Positions 18,630 through 31,717 are shown, counted from the stretch's first letter. The stretch is 64,000 bases of DNA from Arenibacter sp. F26102 (GCF_023015865.1 NZ_JALKBC010000013.1:1-64000), one strand, 5' to 3'. Notes: generated from the sequence alone by a model not told the origin. Made by a program: numbers and translations.

Positions 18630-19118
18630 CATGCAAGATATGTCTAAAAAATCAATAGTCATAAGGTTTTCAAGCCATAAATTGAAGAAAATCTGCCAAT
18701 AACCGTATTACTCGACAAAGTGTTAAAATTACTTAAGAACGACCATAAATGAACGCCGTTTATCCAATAAAAAACCTTCAGATTACAATAGCAATTAGTA
18801 GTTATTTACTTACGAAATAGGTAAGACAAATTGGTTGCTACATTAACAATAAACATGTCATTAAATCCAATAACCACATAATGCAGCAAAGCTTAAAATC
18901 AAAAAATGAGGACTTATACGTATATAAAACATATGCCTTTTGAGCACATTAAGAAGTCAACAATTAAACTAAAAATCGGTCGTAAAATTTTGCGATATTA
19001 CCAACATCAAAATCCACAGAAGTGAATCAATGTATCCATAATTCCCTATTACACTGTTCCATAAACCAGAATACCGTCCAATTCTGAAATCTTTGTTGTA
19101 TTTACCCGAGATTGCCTA

Positions 19119-19147
19119 TTGAAAAAAATTAATTTGACTTATTTTTG
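19119..19147 (+). promoter_or_regulatory. prfC promoter
   Basis: TTG (19119-19121), 18 bp, TATTTTTG (19140-19147): a Bacteroidetes-type promoter. The start codon at 19165 leaves only about 10-14 nt of untranslated leader. Confidence 0.65.
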
Positions 19148-19164
19148 CCGAAATCAAATGATCA

Positions 19165-20754
19165 ATGAGTTTTAGGGAACAAATTGAAAGAAGAAGGACT
19201 TTCGGAATAATATCACATCCCGATGCGGGAAAGACAACACTTACAGAAAAATTACTGCTATTTGGCGGAGCCATTCAGGAAGCAGGGGCCGTAAAGAACA
19301 ATAAAATAAAGAAAACGGCAACGAGTGACTTTATGGAAATTGAAAAGCAAAGGGGTATTTCCGTTGCAACCTCTGTACTTGCCTTTCTTTACAAAGACAA
19401 AAAAATAAATATCCTGGACACGCCGGGCCATAAAGATTTTGCGGAGGACACTTTTAGAACGCTTACCGCTGTTGACAGTGTAATTGTCGTTGTTGATGTT
19501 GCAAAAGGTGTGGAAGAGCAAACTGAAAAATTAGTGGAAGTTTGTAGGATGCGAAACATTCCTATGATTGTTTTCATAAACAAATTGGACCGGGAAGGGA
19601 AGGATGCTTTCGACTTATTGGACGAAGTGGAACAAAAACTAGGTCTTTCCGTAACACCTTTAAGTTTCCCAATTGGAATGGGCTATGATTTTAAGGGAAT
19701 TTATAATATCTACGAAAAAAACATTAATCTATTTAGCGGGGATAGTAAAAAGAATATTGAGGACACCATTGCTTTTGATGACATAAACAACCCGCAACTT
19801 GAAAAAATTATCGGGGCCAAGGCTGCTACAGAACTAAGGGACAATCTAGAATTGGTAAATGGGGTATACCCACCTTTTGACAAGGAAAGTTACCTTAAGG
19901 GAACACAGCAACCCGTATTTTTTGGTTCCGCACTTAACAATTTTGGGGTACGTGAACTGTTGGATTGTTTCATAGACATTGCACCTTCTCCACGTGCAAA
20001 AATGGCCGAAGAGCGCATGGTACAAGCCAATGAAAAGGAATTGACCGGTTTTGTTTTTAAAATACACGCCAATATGGATCCCAAGCACAGGGACCGCTTG
20101 GCATTCATAAAAATAGTTTCAGGGACCTTCGAAAGAAACAAACCCTATCTTCATGTCCGTCAAAAAAAGAATTTAAAATTTTCAAGTCCCAACGCTTTTT
20201 TTGCCGAGAAAAAAGAAATCGTGGATATTTCGTATCCCGGGGATATTGTGGGATTGCATGATACCGGAAATTTTAAAATTGGTGATACGCTGACAGAAGG
20301 TGAAATATTACATTATAAAGGAATCCCAAGTTTTTCACCAGAGCATTTTAGATATATCAACAATGCCGACCCCATGAAAGCCAAACAACTAAACAAGGGC
20401 ATTGATCAATTAATGGACGAAGGGGTGGCCCAATTGTTCACCCTGGAAATGAACAATAGAAAAGTCATTGGAACTGTAGGTGCCTTACAGTTTGAAGTAA
20501 TTCAATACCGTCTGGAGCATGAATATGGAGCCAAATGTACCTATGAAAATTTCCCCGTCTATAAAGCATGTTGGGTAGATCCAAAAGACAAAAATAGCGA
20601 CGAATTTAAAGAATTTAAACGTGTTAAACAGAAGTTTTTGGCCATGGATAAACGAAAACAACTTGTTTTTCTTGCCGATTCCCAGTTTTCATTGCAAATG
20701 ACCCAGCAAAAATATCCAAATGTTAAACTTCATTTCACATCCGAATTTGAGTAA
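19165..20754 (+). CDS. prfC: Peptide chain release factor 3 (RF3)
   Basis: 529 residues, the usual RF3 length. This translational GTPase recycles RF1/RF2 from the ribosome after termination. G1 is HPDAGKTT (18-25), the switch II motif DTPGH is at 85-89, and the G4 motif NKLD is at 139-142. Family signatures [17 protein letters not shown] and [10 protein letters not shown] are present. The start is supported by a promoter ending 17 bp upstream and by alignment of [18 protein letters not shown] with known RF3 N-termini. Monocistronic on the plus strand between two minus-strand blocks, and ended by the shared terminator at 20771-20806. Confidence 0.97.
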   Translation: MSFREQIERRRTFGIISHPDAGKTTLTEKLLLFGGAIQEAGAVKNNKIKKTATSDFMEIEKQRGISVATSVLAFLYKDKKINILDTPGHKDFAEDTFRTLTAVDSVIVVVDVAKGVEEQTEKLVEVCRMRNIPMIVFINKLDREGKDAFDLLDEVEQKLGLSVTPLSFPIGMGYDFKGIYNIYEKNINLFSGDSKKNIEDTIAFDDINNPQLEKIIGAKAATELRDNLELVNGVYPPFDKESYLKGTQQPVFFGSALNNFGVRELLDCFIDIAPSPRAKMAEERMVQANEKELTGFVFKIHANMDPKHRDRLAFIKIVSGTFERNKPYLHVRQKKNLKFSSPNAFFAEKKEIVDISYPGDIVGLHDTGNFKIGDTLTEGEILHYKGIPSFSPEHFRYINNADPMKAKQLNKGIDQLMDEGVAQLFTLEMNNRKVIGTVGALQFEVIQYRLEHEYGAKCTYENFPVYKACWVDPKDKNSDEFKEFKRVKQKFLAMDKRKQLVFLADSQFSLQMTQQKYPNVKLHFTSEFE

Positions 20755-20770
20755 GCTTTACCATAAAACT

Positions 20771-20806
20771 AAAAAAACCTTCTGTACAAACAGAAGGTTT
20801 TTTTTT
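20771..20806. terminator. Bidirectional intrinsic terminator between prfC and the DUF3467 gene
   Basis: AACCTTCTG (20776-20784), loop TACAAA, CAGAAGGTT (20791-20799), flanked by an A-run on the left and a T-run on the right. It can therefore serve both converging genes. The stop codon of the minus-strand gene (20805-20807) overlaps the T-run. Confidence 0.85.
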
Positions 20807-21116
20807 AAGCTTCACCCGTAGGCCCAAAATTTAATGGTATCGGAGGCTGTTCATAATCCTTAATTGTGCCATGGGCCTTTTCAAAGCGACTCACATTATC
20901 GCCAAGCGCCTTTAAGAATTTTTTGGCATGTTGAGGGGTTAGTACAATTCTACTTTTGACCTTTGCTTTGGGAGCACCGGGCATCATACTAATAAAATCC
21001 ACTACAAACTCGGACACGGAATGATTGATTATCGCTAGATTGGAATAAATCCCTTCAGCTGTCTTTTCATCCAGTTCTATATTGATCTGCTTTTGGTTTT
21101 GATCTTTATCACTCAT
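20805..21116 (-). CDS. DUF3467 family protein
   Basis: 103 residues, single small soluble domain: INIELDEKTAEGIYSNLAIINHS, EFVVDFISMMPG, KSRIVLTPQHAKKFLKAL. This is a clear DUF3467 signature. These proteins are found in Bacteroidetes next to rpoC, as here (105 bp downstream of rpoC on the same strand). An intrinsic terminator lies between the two, so transcription is likely by readthrough or from its own promoter. The biochemical role is not known; proximity to RNA polymerase genes only hints at a transcription link. Confidence 0.88.
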   Translation of the reverse strand: MSDKDQNQKQINIELDEKTAEGIYSNLAIINHSVSEFVVDFISMMPGAPKAKVKSRIVLTPQHAKKFLKALGDNVSRFEKAHGTIKDYEQPPIPLNFGPTGEA

Positions 21117-21181
21117 TCTAAAAAATGATTAACTATTACTTATATGTTAAACTACTTTGAACTATTTCTTGGCCGTATTCC

Positions 21182-21213
21182 AAAAAAAAACCTCGGTGAA
21201 TATCACCGAGGTT
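21182..21213 (-). terminator. rpoC terminator
   Basis: Minus strand: AACCTCGGTGA / TCACCGAGGTT stem with a 2-3 nt loop (about 21189-21213), followed by nine T residues. It starts 9 bp after the rpoC stop codon. Confidence 0.9.
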
Positions 21214-21221
21214 CTAATTAT

Positions 21222-24200
21222 TTAGAATTTCAATTCCTCTTTTCGAGCCATAATTTCATCGTATTCCTCTTTTGAGCCTACAATGATATTGTCATAATCC
21301 CTCATTCCTGTACCTGCAGGTATTTTATGACCCACAATAACATTCTCTTTCAATCCTTCCAGAGTATCTATCTTACCGCTCACTGCAGCTTCGTTAAGTA
21401 CCTTGGTCGTTTCCTGGAATGAAGCAGCCGATATGAATGATTTGGTCTGCAAGGATGCTCGCGTAATTCCTTGAAGAATTGGTGTCGCCGTTGCTGCAAC
21501 AGCATCTCTGGCAGTTACCAAATTCTTATCATTACGCTTAAGAATTGAGTTTTCATCCCTCAATTCTCGGGCACTTACAATCTGACCTGGTTTCAAGTTT
21601 TCGGATTCACCAGCATCCTCAACCACTTTCTGTCCATAAATCTCATCGTTCTCCTTGATGAAATCATCCTTGTGAACCAATTGATTTTCTAAGAAAATAG
21701 TATCTCCCGGATCCTCAATACGTACTTTACGCATCATTTGACGAACTACTACCTCAAAATGCTTGTCATTGATCTTCACACCCTGTAAACGATATACTTC
21801 CTGAACTTCGTTCACCAAATATTGTTGTACAGCTGAAGGCCCTTTGATAGACAAAATATCTTCAGGCGTAATTGACCCATCGGATAATGGCATACCGGCA
21901 CGTACATAATCATTTTCCTGAACAAGAATTTGATTGGACAATTTAACCAAGTATTTTTTAACCTCACCCAATTTGGATTCGATGATTATCTCACGGTTAC
22001 CTCTTTTAATTTTACCAAAAGAAACAACACCATCAATTTCGGAAACAACCGCAGGGTTAGATGGGTTACGTGCTTCAAACAATTCGGTAACTCTTGGAAG
22101 ACCTCCCGTAATATCCCCAGCCTTAGCTGATTTACGAGGTATCTTAACCAAGATTTTACCTTCTTTAATTTTATCACCATCATCTACCATGATGTGCGAT
22201 CCAACCGGAAGGTTGTAAGAACGCAATACTTCATCCTTATTGTTCTTGATCAATAGGGTTGGTATTAATTTCTTGTTCCTAGATTCCGAAATTACTTTCT
22301 CTTGGAATCCAGTTTGCTCATCTATCTCTACCTGGTAGGTAATACCTTGTTCAATATTTTCATACGCGATCTGTCCAGGGAATTCTGAAACAATAACCCC
22401 GTTATATGGATCCCAAGAACAAACAACCTGACCTTTTTCTATTTTTTCGCCGTTCTTAATAAACAATTGAGAACCGTAAGGTATATTATTGGTACTTAGG
22501 GTTATTCCCGACTTGGCATCTACAACCTTAATTTCAGAAGTCCTAGAAATAACGATTTCGGATTTTTTACCTTCACCATCCTGACTGGAAACAGTCCTTA
22601 AATCTTCTATTTCTGCAATTCCACCAAACTTGGCCTCTAATTTATTATCCTCGGAAATGTTACCTGCAATACCTCCAACGTGGAAGGTACGCAATGTTAA
22701 CTGTGTTCCTGGTTCACCGATCGACTGAGCAGCAACGACACCTACAGCTTCACCTCGTTGTACCATTTTATTGGTAGACAAGTTTCTTCCGTAACATTTA
22801 CCACAGATACCTTTCTGAGCCTCACATGTAAGGGCAGAACGTACCTCTACTTTATCAACAGGAGATGCCTCGATTTTCTTAACATCGGACTCCATAATTT
22901 CTTGACCTGCCGTTAAAAGCAATTCTTCAGAAATAGGGTCATAAACATCATGTAAAGAAACCCTTCCCAGGATACGCTCCCCTAAAGTTTCAACAATCTC
23001 TTCGTTTTTCTTAAGTGCCTCTACCTGTACACCTCTTAAGGTTTCACAATCTTCAATATTGATGATTACATCTTGTGAAACATCCACTAGACGACGCGTC
23101 AAGTAACCAGCATCCGCCGTTTTCAAAGCCGTATCCGCAAGACCTTTACGTGCACCGTGAGTAGAAATAAAGTATTCCAAAATGGATAGACCCTCTTTAA
23201 AGTTGGATAAAATAGGGTTTTCAATAATTTCCCCACCTCCAGCTGTAGATTTCTTTGGTTTCGCCATTAATCCACGCATACCGGTCAACTGGCGAATCTG
23301 CTCCTTGGAACCCCTCGCACCAGAATCCAACATCATGTAAACTGAGTTGAAACCTTGTTGATCTTCACGAATACGTTTCATGGCCAATTCCGTCAACATT
23401 GCATTGGTAGAAGTCCAAACGTCAATTACCTGATTGTAACGTTCGTTATTGGTGATAAGTCCCATGTTATAGTTGGCCATAATACCATCTACCTGAACAT
23501 TGGCTTCATCAATCATGGACTGTTTTTCTGGTGGAATGATAATATCCCCCAAACTAAAGGACAAACCACCTTTAAAGGCGAATTCATATCCCATAGTTTT
23601 TATCTTGTCCAAGAAATCAGCTGTTGTTGGTACATCGGTAACTCTTAAAATATTACCAATAATATCCCTAAGGGATTTCTTGTTCAAAACATCATTGATA
23701 TATCCTGCTTCTTCAGGAACAACCATATTAAACAATACCCTACCAACTGTAGTTGGTATAATTTGATTAACCAATTCTCCAGATTCATTAAAATCTTTGG
23801 CACGTACCTTAATACCCGCGTTAAGATCTAATCTACCTTCATTAAAGGCGATAACCACCTCTTCATATGAGTAGAATGTTAATCCTTCACCTTTTACAGC
23901 TACTTCTGGAGTTGATTTTCTTTCTTTGGTCATATAATATAGACCCAAGACCATATCCTGTGATGGTACGGTAATAGGCGAACCGTTTGCAGGGTTCAAA
24001 ATATTATGCGAAGCCAACATTAATAATTGACATTCCAAAATAGCTTCTGGTCCCAATGGTAAATGAACCGCCATTTGATCACCATCAAAATCCGCATTAA
24101 ATGCAGTACATACCAATGGATGTAACCTAATGGCTTTTCCTTCGATAAGTTTTGGCTGGAAAGCCTGGATACCCAATCTGTGCAATGTAGGGGCCCTGTT

Positions 24201-25520
24201 CAACATTACAGGATGTCCTTTTAATACATTTTCCAGAATATCCCAGACAACTGGCTCTTTTTTATCTATAATCTTTTTGGCCGATTTCACCGTTTTTACG
24301 ATACCTCTTTCTATCAATTTACGGATAACAAAAGGTTTGTAAAGCTCAGCTGCCATATCTTTTGGCAGACCACATTCGAACAATTTCATTTCTGGTCCAA
24401 CAACGATCACCGAACGGGCGGAGTAATCCACACGTTTACCTAATAGGTTTTGACGGAAACGCCCTTGCTTACCTTTTAATGAATCTGAAAGTGATTTTAA
24501 TGGTCTATTGGATTCAGTTTTAACTGCAGACGCCTTACGAGTGTTATCGAATAAGGAATCTACTGCCTCCTGAAGCATACGTTTCTCATTTCTAAGAATC
24601 ACCTCAGGCGCCTTAATCTCTACCAATCTTTTTAGACGGTTGTTTCTAATGATAACCCTTCTATAAAGGTCATTCAAATCCGAGGTTGCAAAACGGCCCC
24701 CATCCAATGGCACCAATGGACGTAATTCCGGTGGAATAACAGGGATTACCTTCATGATCATCCAATCTGGCCTGTTTTCCCTATTTTCCTGTGATTCCCT
24801 TAAAGCTTCAACAACTTGAAGTCTTTTCAAGGCCTCGGTTTTACGTTGTTTGGAAGTTTCAGTATTGGCTTTATGTCTTAGATCATAAGACAACTGGCTC
24901 AAGTCTATTCTGGCCAAAAGATCAATAAGACATTCTGCACCCATTTTAGCGATAAACTTGTTGGGGTCAGAATCTTCCAAGTACTGATTCTCTTGTGGAA
25001 TGGACTCTAATATATTTAAATACTCCTCTTCGCTTAAGAAATCCATTTTTTGAATTTCCTCACCGTCCGGTCCTTTGGCAATACCTGGTTGAATTACTAC
25101 ATAACGTTCGTAGTAAATGATCATATCCAATTTCTTGGAAGGTAAACCTAAAAGGTAACCAATTTTATTGGGCAGGGAACGGAAATACCAGATATGGGCA
25201 ACAGGAACCACCAAATTAATGTGTCCTACCCTATCTCTACGTACCTTTTTCTCTGTTACTTCTACCCCGCAACGATCACAAACTATACCACGGTAACGGA
25301 TTCTTTTGTATTTTCCACAGGCACACTCATAATCCTTTACAGGACCAAAAATACGCTCACAGAATAGACCGTCCCGCTCAGGCTTGTGCGTTCTATAGTT
25401 AATAGTTTCAGGTTTTAAAACCTCACCTCTTGACTCTGCCAAAATAGCTTCTGGAGATGCCAATCCGATTGAAATTTTATCGAACCTTTTAATGGTATTA
25501 TTATCTTTTAGTCTAGCCAT
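21222..25520 (-). CDS. rpoC: DNA-directed RNA polymerase subunit beta'
   Basis: 1432 residues, the normal Bacteroidetes beta' size. The N-terminal zinc ribbon has Cys66, Cys68, Cys81 and Cys84 (CACGKY...CDRCG). The catalytic Mg2+ motif NADFDGDQM is at about residue 480. The second zinc site [11 protein letters not shown] lies in the C-terminal half, along with the trigger-loop region [16 protein letters not shown]. It forms the active centre with beta. It lies 62 bp downstream of rpoB in the secE-nusG-rplKAJL-rpoBC cluster and is followed by a strong terminator. Confidence 0.99.
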   Translation of the reverse strand: MARLKDNNTIKRFDKISIGLASPEAILAESRGEVLKPETINYRTHKPERDGLFCERIFGPVKDYECACGKYKRIRYRGIVCDRCGVEVTEKKVRRDRVGHINLVVPVAHIWYFRSLPNKIGYLLGLPSKKLDMIIYYERYVVIQPGIAKGPDGEEIQKMDFLSEEEYLNILESIPQENQYLEDSDPNKFIAKMGAECLIDLLARIDLSQLSYDLRHKANTETSKQRKTEALKRLQVVEALRESQENRENRPDWMIMKVIPVIPPELRPLVPLDGGRFATSDLNDLYRRVIIRNNRLKRLVEIKAPEVILRNEKRMLQEAVDSLFDNTRKASAVKTESNRPLKSLSDSLKGKQGRFRQNLLGKRVDYSARSVIVVGPEMKLFECGLPKDMAAELYKPFVIRKLIERGIVKTVKSAKKIIDKKEPVVWDILENVLKGHPVMLNRAPTLHRLGIQAFQPKLIEGKAIRLHPLVCTAFNADFDGDQMAVHLPLGPEAILECQLLMLASHNILNPANGSPITVPSQDMVLGLYYMTKERKSTPEVAVKGEGLTFYSYEEVVIAFNEGRLDLNAGIKVRAKDFNESGELVNQIIPTTVGRVLFNMVVPEEAGYINDVLNKKSLRDIIGNILRVTDVPTTADFLDKIKTMGYEFAFKGGLSFSLGDIIIPPEKQSMIDEANVQVDGIMANYNMGLITNNERYNQVIDVWTSTNAMLTELAMKRIREDQQGFNSVYMMLDSGARGSKEQIRQLTGMRGLMAKPKKSTAGGGEIIENPILSNFKEGLSILEYFISTHGARKGLADTALKTADAGYLTRRLVDVSQDVIINIEDCETLRGVQVEALKKNEEIVETLGERILGRVSLHDVYDPISEELLLTAGQEIMESDVKKIEASPVDKVEVRSALTCEAQKGICGKCYGRNLSTNKMVQRGEAVGVVAAQSIGEPGTQLTLRTFHVGGIAGNISEDNKLEAKFGGIAEIEDLRTVSSQDGEGKKSEIVISRTSEIKVVDAKSGITLSTNNIPYGSQLFIKNGEKIEKGQVVCSWDPYNGVIVSEFPGQIAYENIEQGITYQVEIDEQTGFQEKVISESRNKKLIPTLLIKNNKDEVLRSYNLPVGSHIMVDDGDKIKEGKILVKIPRKSAKAGDITGGLPRVTELFEARNPSNPAVVSEIDGVVSFGKIKRGNREIIIESKLGEVKKYLVKLSNQILVQENDYVRAGMPLSDGSITPEDILSIKGPSAVQQYLVNEVQEVYRLQGVKINDKHFEVVVRQMMRKVRIEDPGDTIFLENQLVHKDDFIKENDEIYGQKVVEDAGESENLKPGQIVSARELRDENSILKRNDKNLVTARDAVAATATPILQGITRASLQTKSFISAASFQETTKVLNEAAVSGKIDTLEGLKENVIVGHKIPAGTGMRDYDNIIVGSKEEYDEIMARKEELKF

Positions 25521-25582
25521 AACTATAATCTGATACTAATTTAATTCTTGTTATTAGGAATAGTGTTCAAAACCTATCCTTG

Positions 25583-28500
25583 TTATTCTTCCAATCTAAT
25601 ATCCAAACCTAATCCCTTAAGTTCGTGCATTAATACGTTGAAAGATTCTGGCAAACCAGGTTCTGGCATGGTCTCTCCTTTTACGATCGCCTCGTAAGTC
25701 TTGGCCCTACCTATAACATCATCCGACTTAACGGTCAATATTTCACGAAGTGTAGCAGAGGCACCATATGCTTCAAGTGCCCAAACTTCCATCTCTCCAA
25801 AACGCTGTCCACCAAATTGTGCTTTACCACCCAATGGTTGTTGCGTAATAAGTGAGTATGGTCCAATAGATCGAGCATGCATCTTATCATCAACCATATG
25901 TCCTAATTTCAACATATAGATAACTCCTACGGTTGCCGGTTGATCAAAACGCTGACCTGTACCACCATCGTGAAGATACGTATGTCCAAATCTTGGGATT
26001 CCAGCTTCATCTGTATAAGCATTAATTTGATCCAAGGTTGCACCGTCAAAAATTGGGGTTGCATATTTCTTCCCTAATTTTAGACCTGCCCATCCCAATA
26101 CGGTTTCATAAATCTGCCCAATATTCATACGGGAAGGTACCCCAAGTGGATTCAATACGATATCCACAGGTGTTCCATCCTCCAAGAACGGCATGTCCTC
26201 ATGACGTACAATTCTAGAAACGATACCTTTGTTACCGTGACGACCTGCCATTTTATCACCAACCTTAAGTTTACGTTTTTTAGCGATATAAACTTTGGCC
26301 AATTTCATAATTCCAGCTGGCAATTCATCTCCCACAGAAATAGTAAACTTATCCCTTCTTAGGTTACCTTGAAGATCGTTAAGTTTTATCTTGTAGTTAT
26401 GTAAAAGGTCTGTTACCAGAGTATTGCTTTCCTTATCCGTTGTCCAAGTTCCACCAACCAAATGGGCAAAATCATCAACAGCGTTCAACATTTTCATGGT
26501 ATACTTCTTTCCTTTGGGAAGAACTTCTTCCCCAAGGTCATTTAATACCCCTTGTGAAGTTTTGCCGTTGACTAATGTAAATAACTTTTCAACCAATACA
26601 TCTTTCAACTGTTCGAATTTCACTTCGTATTCCAACTCCAATTTAGCAAGGTCTTCCTTATCTTCGGAACGTTTACGCTTGTCCTTGACAGACCTGGAAA
26701 ACAATTTCTTTTCAATAACTACACCTCTTAAAGATGGAGAAGCCTTTAAAGAAGCATCTTTTACATCACCGGCTTTGTCACCGAAAATGGCTCGTAATAA
26801 TTTTTCTTCAGGAGTAGGGTCCGATTCACCTTTTGGAGTAATCTTACCAATTAGGATATCTCCAGGCTTCACTTCTGCACCAATACGGATCATTCCGTGT
26901 TCATCCAAATCTTTGGTAGCTTCTTCGGAAACGTTAGGAATATCATTGGTCAACTCTTCAGCACCCAATTTCGTATCCCTTACCTCCAAAGCGTACTCAT
27001 CTACGTGAATAGAAGTAAAGATGTCCTCACGCACTACTTTTTCAGAAATTACGATAGCATCTTCAAAGTTATAACCTTTCCATGGCATAAATGCCACTAC
27101 CAAGTTTCTTCCAAGTGCCAATTCGCCACTTTCCGTTGCATATCCTTCACAAAGAACCTGTCCTTTTTTAACCTTGTAGCCCTTTTTAACAATAGGCTTA
27201 AGGTTAATACTGGTTCCTTGGTTTGTTTTCCTAAACTTGACCAACTCATAAGTCTTGGAGTCTTCTTCGAAGCTCACCAATCTTTGTTCTTCTGTGCGGT
27301 CGTATTTTATGGTAATTTTTTGGGAATCAACATACTCAATAACCCCATCTCCTTCTGCATTGATCAACACCCTTGAATCAGAAGCTACCTGACGCTCCAA
27401 ACCTGTACCTACAATTGGCGATTCTGGTTTTAACAAAGGAACTGCCTGGCGCATCATGTTAGATCCCATCAATGCCCTGTTAGCATCATCATGCTCCAAG
27501 AATGGAATTAAAGACGCTGAAATAGAAGCGATTTGGTTTGGTGCAACATCGGTAAACTGAATTTCTGCAGGGTCAACTACCGGGAAATCCCCTTCTTCCC
27601 TTGCAATAACCTTTTCCGCTGTAATATTGCCTTTTTCATCCATAGGAATGTTTGCCTGGGCAATTTTCATTCCTTCTTCCTCTTCTGCACTTAGGTACCT
27701 AAAATCGTTAATATCTACAGTACCATTTTCCACTTTACGATATGGTGTCTCCAAGAAGCCCATAGGGTTTACCTTGGCAAAAACCGAAAGTGAGGATATC
27801 AATCCAATATTTGGTCCTTCCGGTGTTTCAATAGGACACAGTCTTCCGTAGTGCGTATAGTGAACATCACGTACTTCAAACCCTGCTCTTTCCCTAGAAA
27901 GTCCACCTGGCCCCAATGCCGATAATCTTCTTTTGTGCGTAATCTCCGCCAATGGATTTGTTTGATCCATAAACTGTGATAACTGGTTGGTACCAAAGAA
28001 CGAATTGATAACCGAAGACAAGGTCTTGGCATTGATCAAATCGATCGGGGTAAATACTTCATTATCACGTACGTTCATACGCTCGCGAATTGTTCTGGCC
28101 ATACGTGCCAGACCAACACCAAATTGCTGGGATAATTGCTCACCTACAGTCCTAACCCTACGGTTTGAAAGGTGATCAATATCATCGATCTCAGCTTTTG
28201 AGTTGATCAACTCGATCAAATATTTTATAATGGTAATGATATCTTCCTTAGTCAAGACTTGCTTGTCCATTCCAATATCCAATCCCAATTTTTTGTTCAT
28301 TCTATAACGCCCAACTTCACCAAGATTATAACGCTGATCAGAGAAGAACAATTTATCTATAATACCACGAGCCGTTTCCTCATCTGGCGGTTCTGCATTA
28401 CGTAGTTGACGATAAATATGTTCAACAGCCTCTTTTTCAGAGTTTGTTGGATCCTTTTGAAGGGTGTTATGGATAATGGCATAATCGCTCTGTGCATTAT

Positions 28501-29392
28501 TCTCTTTATGCAAAAGAATAGTTTTCACATCAGCTTCCAATATCTCATTAATATGATCCTTTTCTAAAATAGTATCACGGTCAAGGATAATCTCATTTCT
28601 TTCAATAGACACCACTTCGCCGGTATCCTCATCCACAAAATCCTCGTGCCATGTGTTCAACACTCTAGCCGCCAATTTACGACCCAATACTTTTTTCAAG
28701 CCGGCATTGGAAACCTTAACCTCTTCAGAAAGGTCAAATATCTCCAATATATCCTTATCCCTTTCAAAGCCAATAGCCCTGAACAAGGTTGTAACCGGTA
28801 ATTTTTTCTTTCTATCAATATAGGCGTACATAACACCATTGATATCTGTTGCAAATTCTATCCAAGAACCTTTAAAAGGAATAACCCTAGCAGAATACAA
28901 CTTAGTTCCGTTGGCATGGAAAGATTGACCAAAGAAAACCCCTGGAGAACGGTGTAACTGAGAAACAACAACACGTTCCGCACCATTGATAACAAAGGTA
29001 CCACTTGGAGTCATGTAAGGAATAGTTCCTAAGTACACATCTTGTACAATAGTCTCGAAATCCTCATGCTCGGGATCTGTACAATATAATTTTAATCTTG
29101 CTTTTAATGGAACACTATAAGTAAGTCCACGCTCAATACATTCTTGAATGGAATATCTTGGTGGATCAATGAAGTAATCTAAAAATTCTAATACGAACTG
29201 GTTCCTCGTGTCTGTAATGGGAAAGTTTTCCATGAAGGTGTTATACAACCCTTCATTGCCCCTCTCGTCAGATTTAGTTTCAAGCTGAAAAAAATCTTGA
29301 AATGATTTAATCTGAATGTCCAAGAAATCCGGATAGTTCGGAGTGTTCTTAGCGGATGCGAAACTTATTCTTTCAGTCTGATTTGTGAACAT
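25583..29392 (-). CDS. rpoB: DNA-directed RNA polymerase subunit beta
   Basis: 1269 residues, full length. It has the rifampicin-pocket region [34 protein letters not shown], the substrate-contacting segments [12 protein letters not shown] and [13 protein letters not shown], and the C-terminal [24 protein letters not shown] clamp segment. The rifampicin region keeps the wild-type residues Gln, Asp, His, Arg and Ser, so no resistance substitution is apparent. Separated from rplL by 136 bp with an attenuator-like hairpin, and followed by rpoC. Confidence 0.99.
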   Translation of the reverse strand: MFTNQTERISFASAKNTPNYPDFLDIQIKSFQDFFQLETKSDERGNEGLYNTFMENFPITDTRNQFVLEFLDYFIDPPRYSIQECIERGLTYSVPLKARLKLYCTDPEHEDFETIVQDVYLGTIPYMTPSGTFVINGAERVVVSQLHRSPGVFFGQSFHANGTKLYSARVIPFKGSWIEFATDINGVMYAYIDRKKKLPVTTLFRAIGFERDKDILEIFDLSEEVKVSNAGLKKVLGRKLAARVLNTWHEDFVDEDTGEVVSIERNEIILDRDTILEKDHINEILEADVKTILLHKENNAQSDYAIIHNTLQKDPTNSEKEAVEHIYRQLRNAEPPDEETARGIIDKLFFSDQRYNLGEVGRYRMNKKLGLDIGMDKQVLTKEDIITIIKYLIELINSKAEIDDIDHLSNRRVRTVGEQLSQQFGVGLARMARTIRERMNVRDNEVFTPIDLINAKTLSSVINSFFGTNQLSQFMDQTNPLAEITHKRRLSALGPGGLSRERAGFEVRDVHYTHYGRLCPIETPEGPNIGLISSLSVFAKVNPMGFLETPYRKVENGTVDINDFRYLSAEEEEGMKIAQANIPMDEKGNITAEKVIAREEGDFPVVDPAEIQFTDVAPNQIASISASLIPFLEHDDANRALMGSNMMRQAVPLLKPESPIVGTGLERQVASDSRVLINAEGDGVIEYVDSQKITIKYDRTEEQRLVSFEEDSKTYELVKFRKTNQGTSINLKPIVKKGYKVKKGQVLCEGYATESGELALGRNLVVAFMPWKGYNFEDAIVISEKVVREDIFTSIHVDEYALEVRDTKLGAEELTNDIPNVSEEATKDLDEHGMIRIGAEVKPGDILIGKITPKGESDPTPEEKLLRAIFGDKAGDVKDASLKASPSLRGVVIEKKLFSRSVKDKRKRSEDKEDLAKLELEYEVKFEQLKDVLVEKLFTLVNGKTSQGVLNDLGEEVLPKGKKYTMKMLNAVDDFAHLVGGTWTTDKESNTLVTDLLHNYKIKLNDLQGNLRRDKFTISVGDELPAGIMKLAKVYIAKKRKLKVGDKMAGRHGNKGIVSRIVRHEDMPFLEDGTPVDIVLNPLGVPSRMNIGQIYETVLGWAGLKLGKKYATPIFDGATLDQINAYTDEAGIPRFGHTYLHDGGTGQRFDQPATVGVIYMLKLGHMVDDKMHARSIGPYSLITQQPLGGKAQFGGQRFGEMEVWALEAYGASATLREILTVKSDDVIGRAKTYEAIVKGETMPEPGLPESFNVLMHELKGLGLDIRLEE

Positions 29393-29461
29393 CTATGGAC
29401 AAAATTTTGAACGTGAATATTTTAATTGGGTAGTGTACTACACTATACACGGTATGTATAA

Positions 29462-29503
29462 AAAGGCTTAGGTCTAGCCACAAAAAGCGGAAAGACCTAA
29501 ACC
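29462..29503 (-). terminator. Possible rplL-rpoB attenuator
   Basis: Minus strand: TTAGGTCT (29493-29500) pairs with AGACCTAA (29468-29475) across a 17-nt loop, followed by GCC and five T residues. The weak stem and short T-run fit a partial terminator. It is positioned like the rplL-rpoB attenuator of Escherichia coli, which lowers rpoBC relative to ribosomal protein transcription. Confidence 0.5.
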
Positions 29504-29528
29504 AAAATAATAATGGTTGTTGTTACTA

Positions 29529-29909
29529 TTATTTAAGCTCAACTTCCGCTCCTGCTTCTTCCAAAGATTTTTTAATTCCTTCAGCTTCGTCTTTAGAAAC
29601 ACCTTCCTTAACGGCTTTTGGTGCGCTATCAACGATATCTTTAGCATCTTTCAATCCTAAACCAGTTAATTCCTTAACCAATTTAACAACAGCTAATTTA
29701 GAAGCACCAGCTGCTTTCAATATAACATCAAACTCAGTTTGAGCTTCAGCAGCCTCACCACCATCAGCAGCACCGCCACCAGCAGCAACAGCAACTGCAG
29801 CAGCTGCAGGCTCTATACCGTATTCATCTTTTAATATATTAGCCAACTCATTTACTTCCTTTACTGTAAGGTTAACCAATTGTTCTGCGAAATCTTTTAA
29901 ATCTGCCAT
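29529..29909 (-). CDS. rplL: 50S ribosomal protein L7/L12
   Basis: 126 residues. The N-terminal dimerisation helices ([26 protein letters not shown]) are joined through an Ala/Gly-rich flexible hinge (about 34-52) to the C-terminal factor-binding domain ([36 protein letters not shown]). It forms the ribosomal stalk with L10 and recruits translational GTPases such as EF-Tu and RF3. Lies 53 bp after rplJ. Confidence 0.98.
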   Translation of the reverse strand: MADLKDFAEQLVNLTVKEVNELANILKDEYGIEPAAAAVAVAAGGGAADGGEAAEAQTEFDVILKAAGASKLAVVKLVKELTGLGLKDAKDIVDSAPKAVKEGVSKDEAEGIKKSLEEAGAEVELK

Positions 29910-29962
29910 TTTTCTATCGTTTAATAAAATTTTAAAATATAATTGTTTTTAGTGCGTACGTA

Positions 29963-30478
29963 TTATCTTTCTGATAATGTCTTAAGGATTCCGGCAAGTT
30001 TACCTCCACCAGATTTAAGTCCAGAAATAACATTCTTGGCTGGGGATTGTAACAATCCAATAATTTCTCCAACCATTTCCTCTTTAGACTTAATGCTTTC
30101 TAAAGCATCCAATTGATCATCACCAACATAAATTGCTTCGGCAATATATGCTCCTTTCAACAAAGGCTTGTTAGACTTCTTTCTAAAAGTCTTGATAAGC
30201 TTTGCAGGTGCATTTCCGGTTTCCGAAAACATTAAAGAGGTATTCCCCTTTAATACAGTAGGAAGTTCACCGAAATCTTTATCCGAAGCCTCCATTGCTT
30301 TTGCAAGCAAGGTATTTTTAACTACAGCAAGTTTTATATCAGCCTTGTAGCACGCCCTTCTTAAAGCTGAAGTTGTTTCAGCATTTAATCCAGAAATGTC
30401 AGCTAAATATATAGTGGAGCTATCCCCTAACTGTGCAGTTAAATCTTGTATAACATTTAATTTCTCTTCTCTTGTCAT
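29963..30478 (-). CDS. rplJ: 50S ribosomal protein L10
   Basis: 171 residues, typical L10 length. The N-terminal rRNA-binding domain (TREEKLNVIQDLTAQL, YLADISGLNAETTSALRRACYKADIKLAVVKNTL) leads into a C-terminal helix that binds L7/L12 dimers. Only 22 bp separate it from rplA, so any L10 autoregulatory leader would have to lie in or near the end of rplA. Confidence 0.98.
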   Translation of the reverse strand: MTREEKLNVIQDLTAQLGDSSTIYLADISGLNAETTSALRRACYKADIKLAVVKNTLLAKAMEASDKDFGELPTVLKGNTSLMFSETGNAPAKLIKTFRKKSNKPLLKGAYIAEAIYVGDDQLDALESIKSKEEMVGEIIGLLQSPAKNVISGLKSGGGKLAGILKTLSER

Positions 30479-30500
30479 AATAAAAATTTTTAACTACCAG

Positions 30501-31190
30501 TTAAACTACTTTTGGATCTAATGCAACACTTGGGCTCATAGTACTTGACATGTAAATAGTCTTTACATATATCCCTTTGGATGCTGTTGGTTTCAATTTC
30601 ATCAAGGTTTCCAAAAGTTCATTGGCATTTTCTGCTATTTTATCAGCTGAGAAAGAAACTTTCCCGATTGCAGCATGCACAATTCCTGTTTTATCCACTT
30701 TAAAATCGATTTTACCAGCTTTTACTTCCGTAACCGCTTTGGCAACATCCATAGTAACCGTACCTGTTTTTGGGTTAGGCATAAGACCTCTTGGTCCCAA
30801 GACCCTACCTAAAGGACCTAGTTTACCCATAACACTTGGCATTGTGATGATTACATCAACATCTGTCCAACCGCCTTTAATTTTCTCCAAATATTCGTCC
30901 AATCCTACGAAATCAGCTCCAGCTTCTTTTGCTTCTGCTTCTTTGTCCGGTGTTACCAAAGCCAAAACTTTTACATCTTTACCGGTACCATGGGGAAGTG
31001 TAACAACACCACGAACCATTTGATTGGCTTTTCTTGGATCAACGCCCAAACGTACCGCCAATTCAACAGATGAATCAAATTTTGTATTGGTTATTTCTTT
31101 TACTAAAGCAGAAGCCTCTTCAACAGAATAGAGTTTATTCTTATCTATTTTACCGTGGGCTTCTTTTTGCTTCTTTGTTAATTTTGCCAT
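30501..31190 (-). CDS. rplA: 50S ribosomal protein L1
   Basis: 229 residues, full length. The signature [10 protein letters not shown] lies in the region [20 protein letters not shown]. It builds the L1 stalk that handles E-site tRNA, and in many bacteria it represses its own operon by binding the leader of rplK. Lies 20 bp after rplK. Confidence 0.98.
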   Translation of the reverse strand: MAKLTKKQKEAHGKIDKNKLYSVEEASALVKEITNTKFDSSVELAVRLGVDPRKANQMVRGVVTLPHGTGKDVKVLALVTPDKEAEAKEAGADFVGLDEYLEKIKGGWTDVDVIITMPSVMGKLGPLGRVLGPRGLMPNPKTGTVTMDVAKAVTEVKAGKIDFKVDKTGIVHAAIGKVSFSADKIAENANELLETLMKLKPTASKGIYVKTIYMSSTMSPSVALDPKVV

Positions 31191-31210
31191 TCTAAATTGC
31201 TTTTAAGATT

Positions 31211-31648
31211 TTAAAAAGGTCTATTGCCCGAAACTTTTAAACCCATAGATCTAGCTGTACCTGCAACCATACTCATTGCGGATTCTACCGTAAAGGCATT
31301 TAGATCTACCATTTTGTCTTCTGCGATCAACTTGACCTGGTCCCAAGATACACTTGCAACCTTGTTTCTGTTAGGCTCGCCAGATCCTTTTTTAATCTTA
31401 GCCGCTTCCATTAATTGAACTGCCGCCGGCGGTGTCTTTACAACGAAGTCGAACGACTTGTCTTTATAAACCGTGATCGCAACTGGCAATACTTTGCCTG
31501 GCTTATCCTGTGTACGCGCATTGAATTGCTTACAGAATTCCATAATGTTGACCCCGGCAGCACCTAAAGCGGGTCCAACCGGTGGCGACGGATTCGCTGC
31601 ACCTCCCCTAACTTGTAGTTTAACTACTTTACTTACTTCTTTTGCCAT
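31211..31648 (-). CDS. rplK: 50S ribosomal protein L11
   Basis: 145 residues. The conserved N-terminal [25 protein letters not shown] proline-rich factor-binding segment and the C-terminal rRNA-binding domain ([15 protein letters not shown]) are both present. It forms the GTPase-associated centre with the L10 stalk base. Lies 69 bp after nusG. Confidence 0.98.
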   Translation of the reverse strand: MAKEVSKVVKLQVRGGAANPSPPVGPALGAAGVNIMEFCKQFNARTQDKPGKVLPVAITVYKDKSFDFVVKTPPAAVQLMEAAKIKKGSGEPNRNKVASVSWDQVKLIAEDKMVDLNAFTVESAMSMVAGTARSMGLKVSGNRPF

Positions 31649-31717
31649 TGTTTAAAATTAAATTTAAAAAGTGTTAATTTGGAAGCAACACTTCTTTTAA
31701 CTATGTAACAGTTCTTA

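Larger units (their letters stand above)
18548..19164. other. Divergent intergenic region, 617 bp
   Basis: No convincing gene is seen. The left end carries a candidate -7 box and palindrome for the adhesin operon (minus). The right end carries the prfC promoter (plus). The AT-rich middle has no recognised element. Confidence 0.6.

Noticed and set aside
26424-27376. Two long plus-strand frames inside rpoB
   Set aside because: Antisense frames over a highly conserved gene, with no promoter or start signal.
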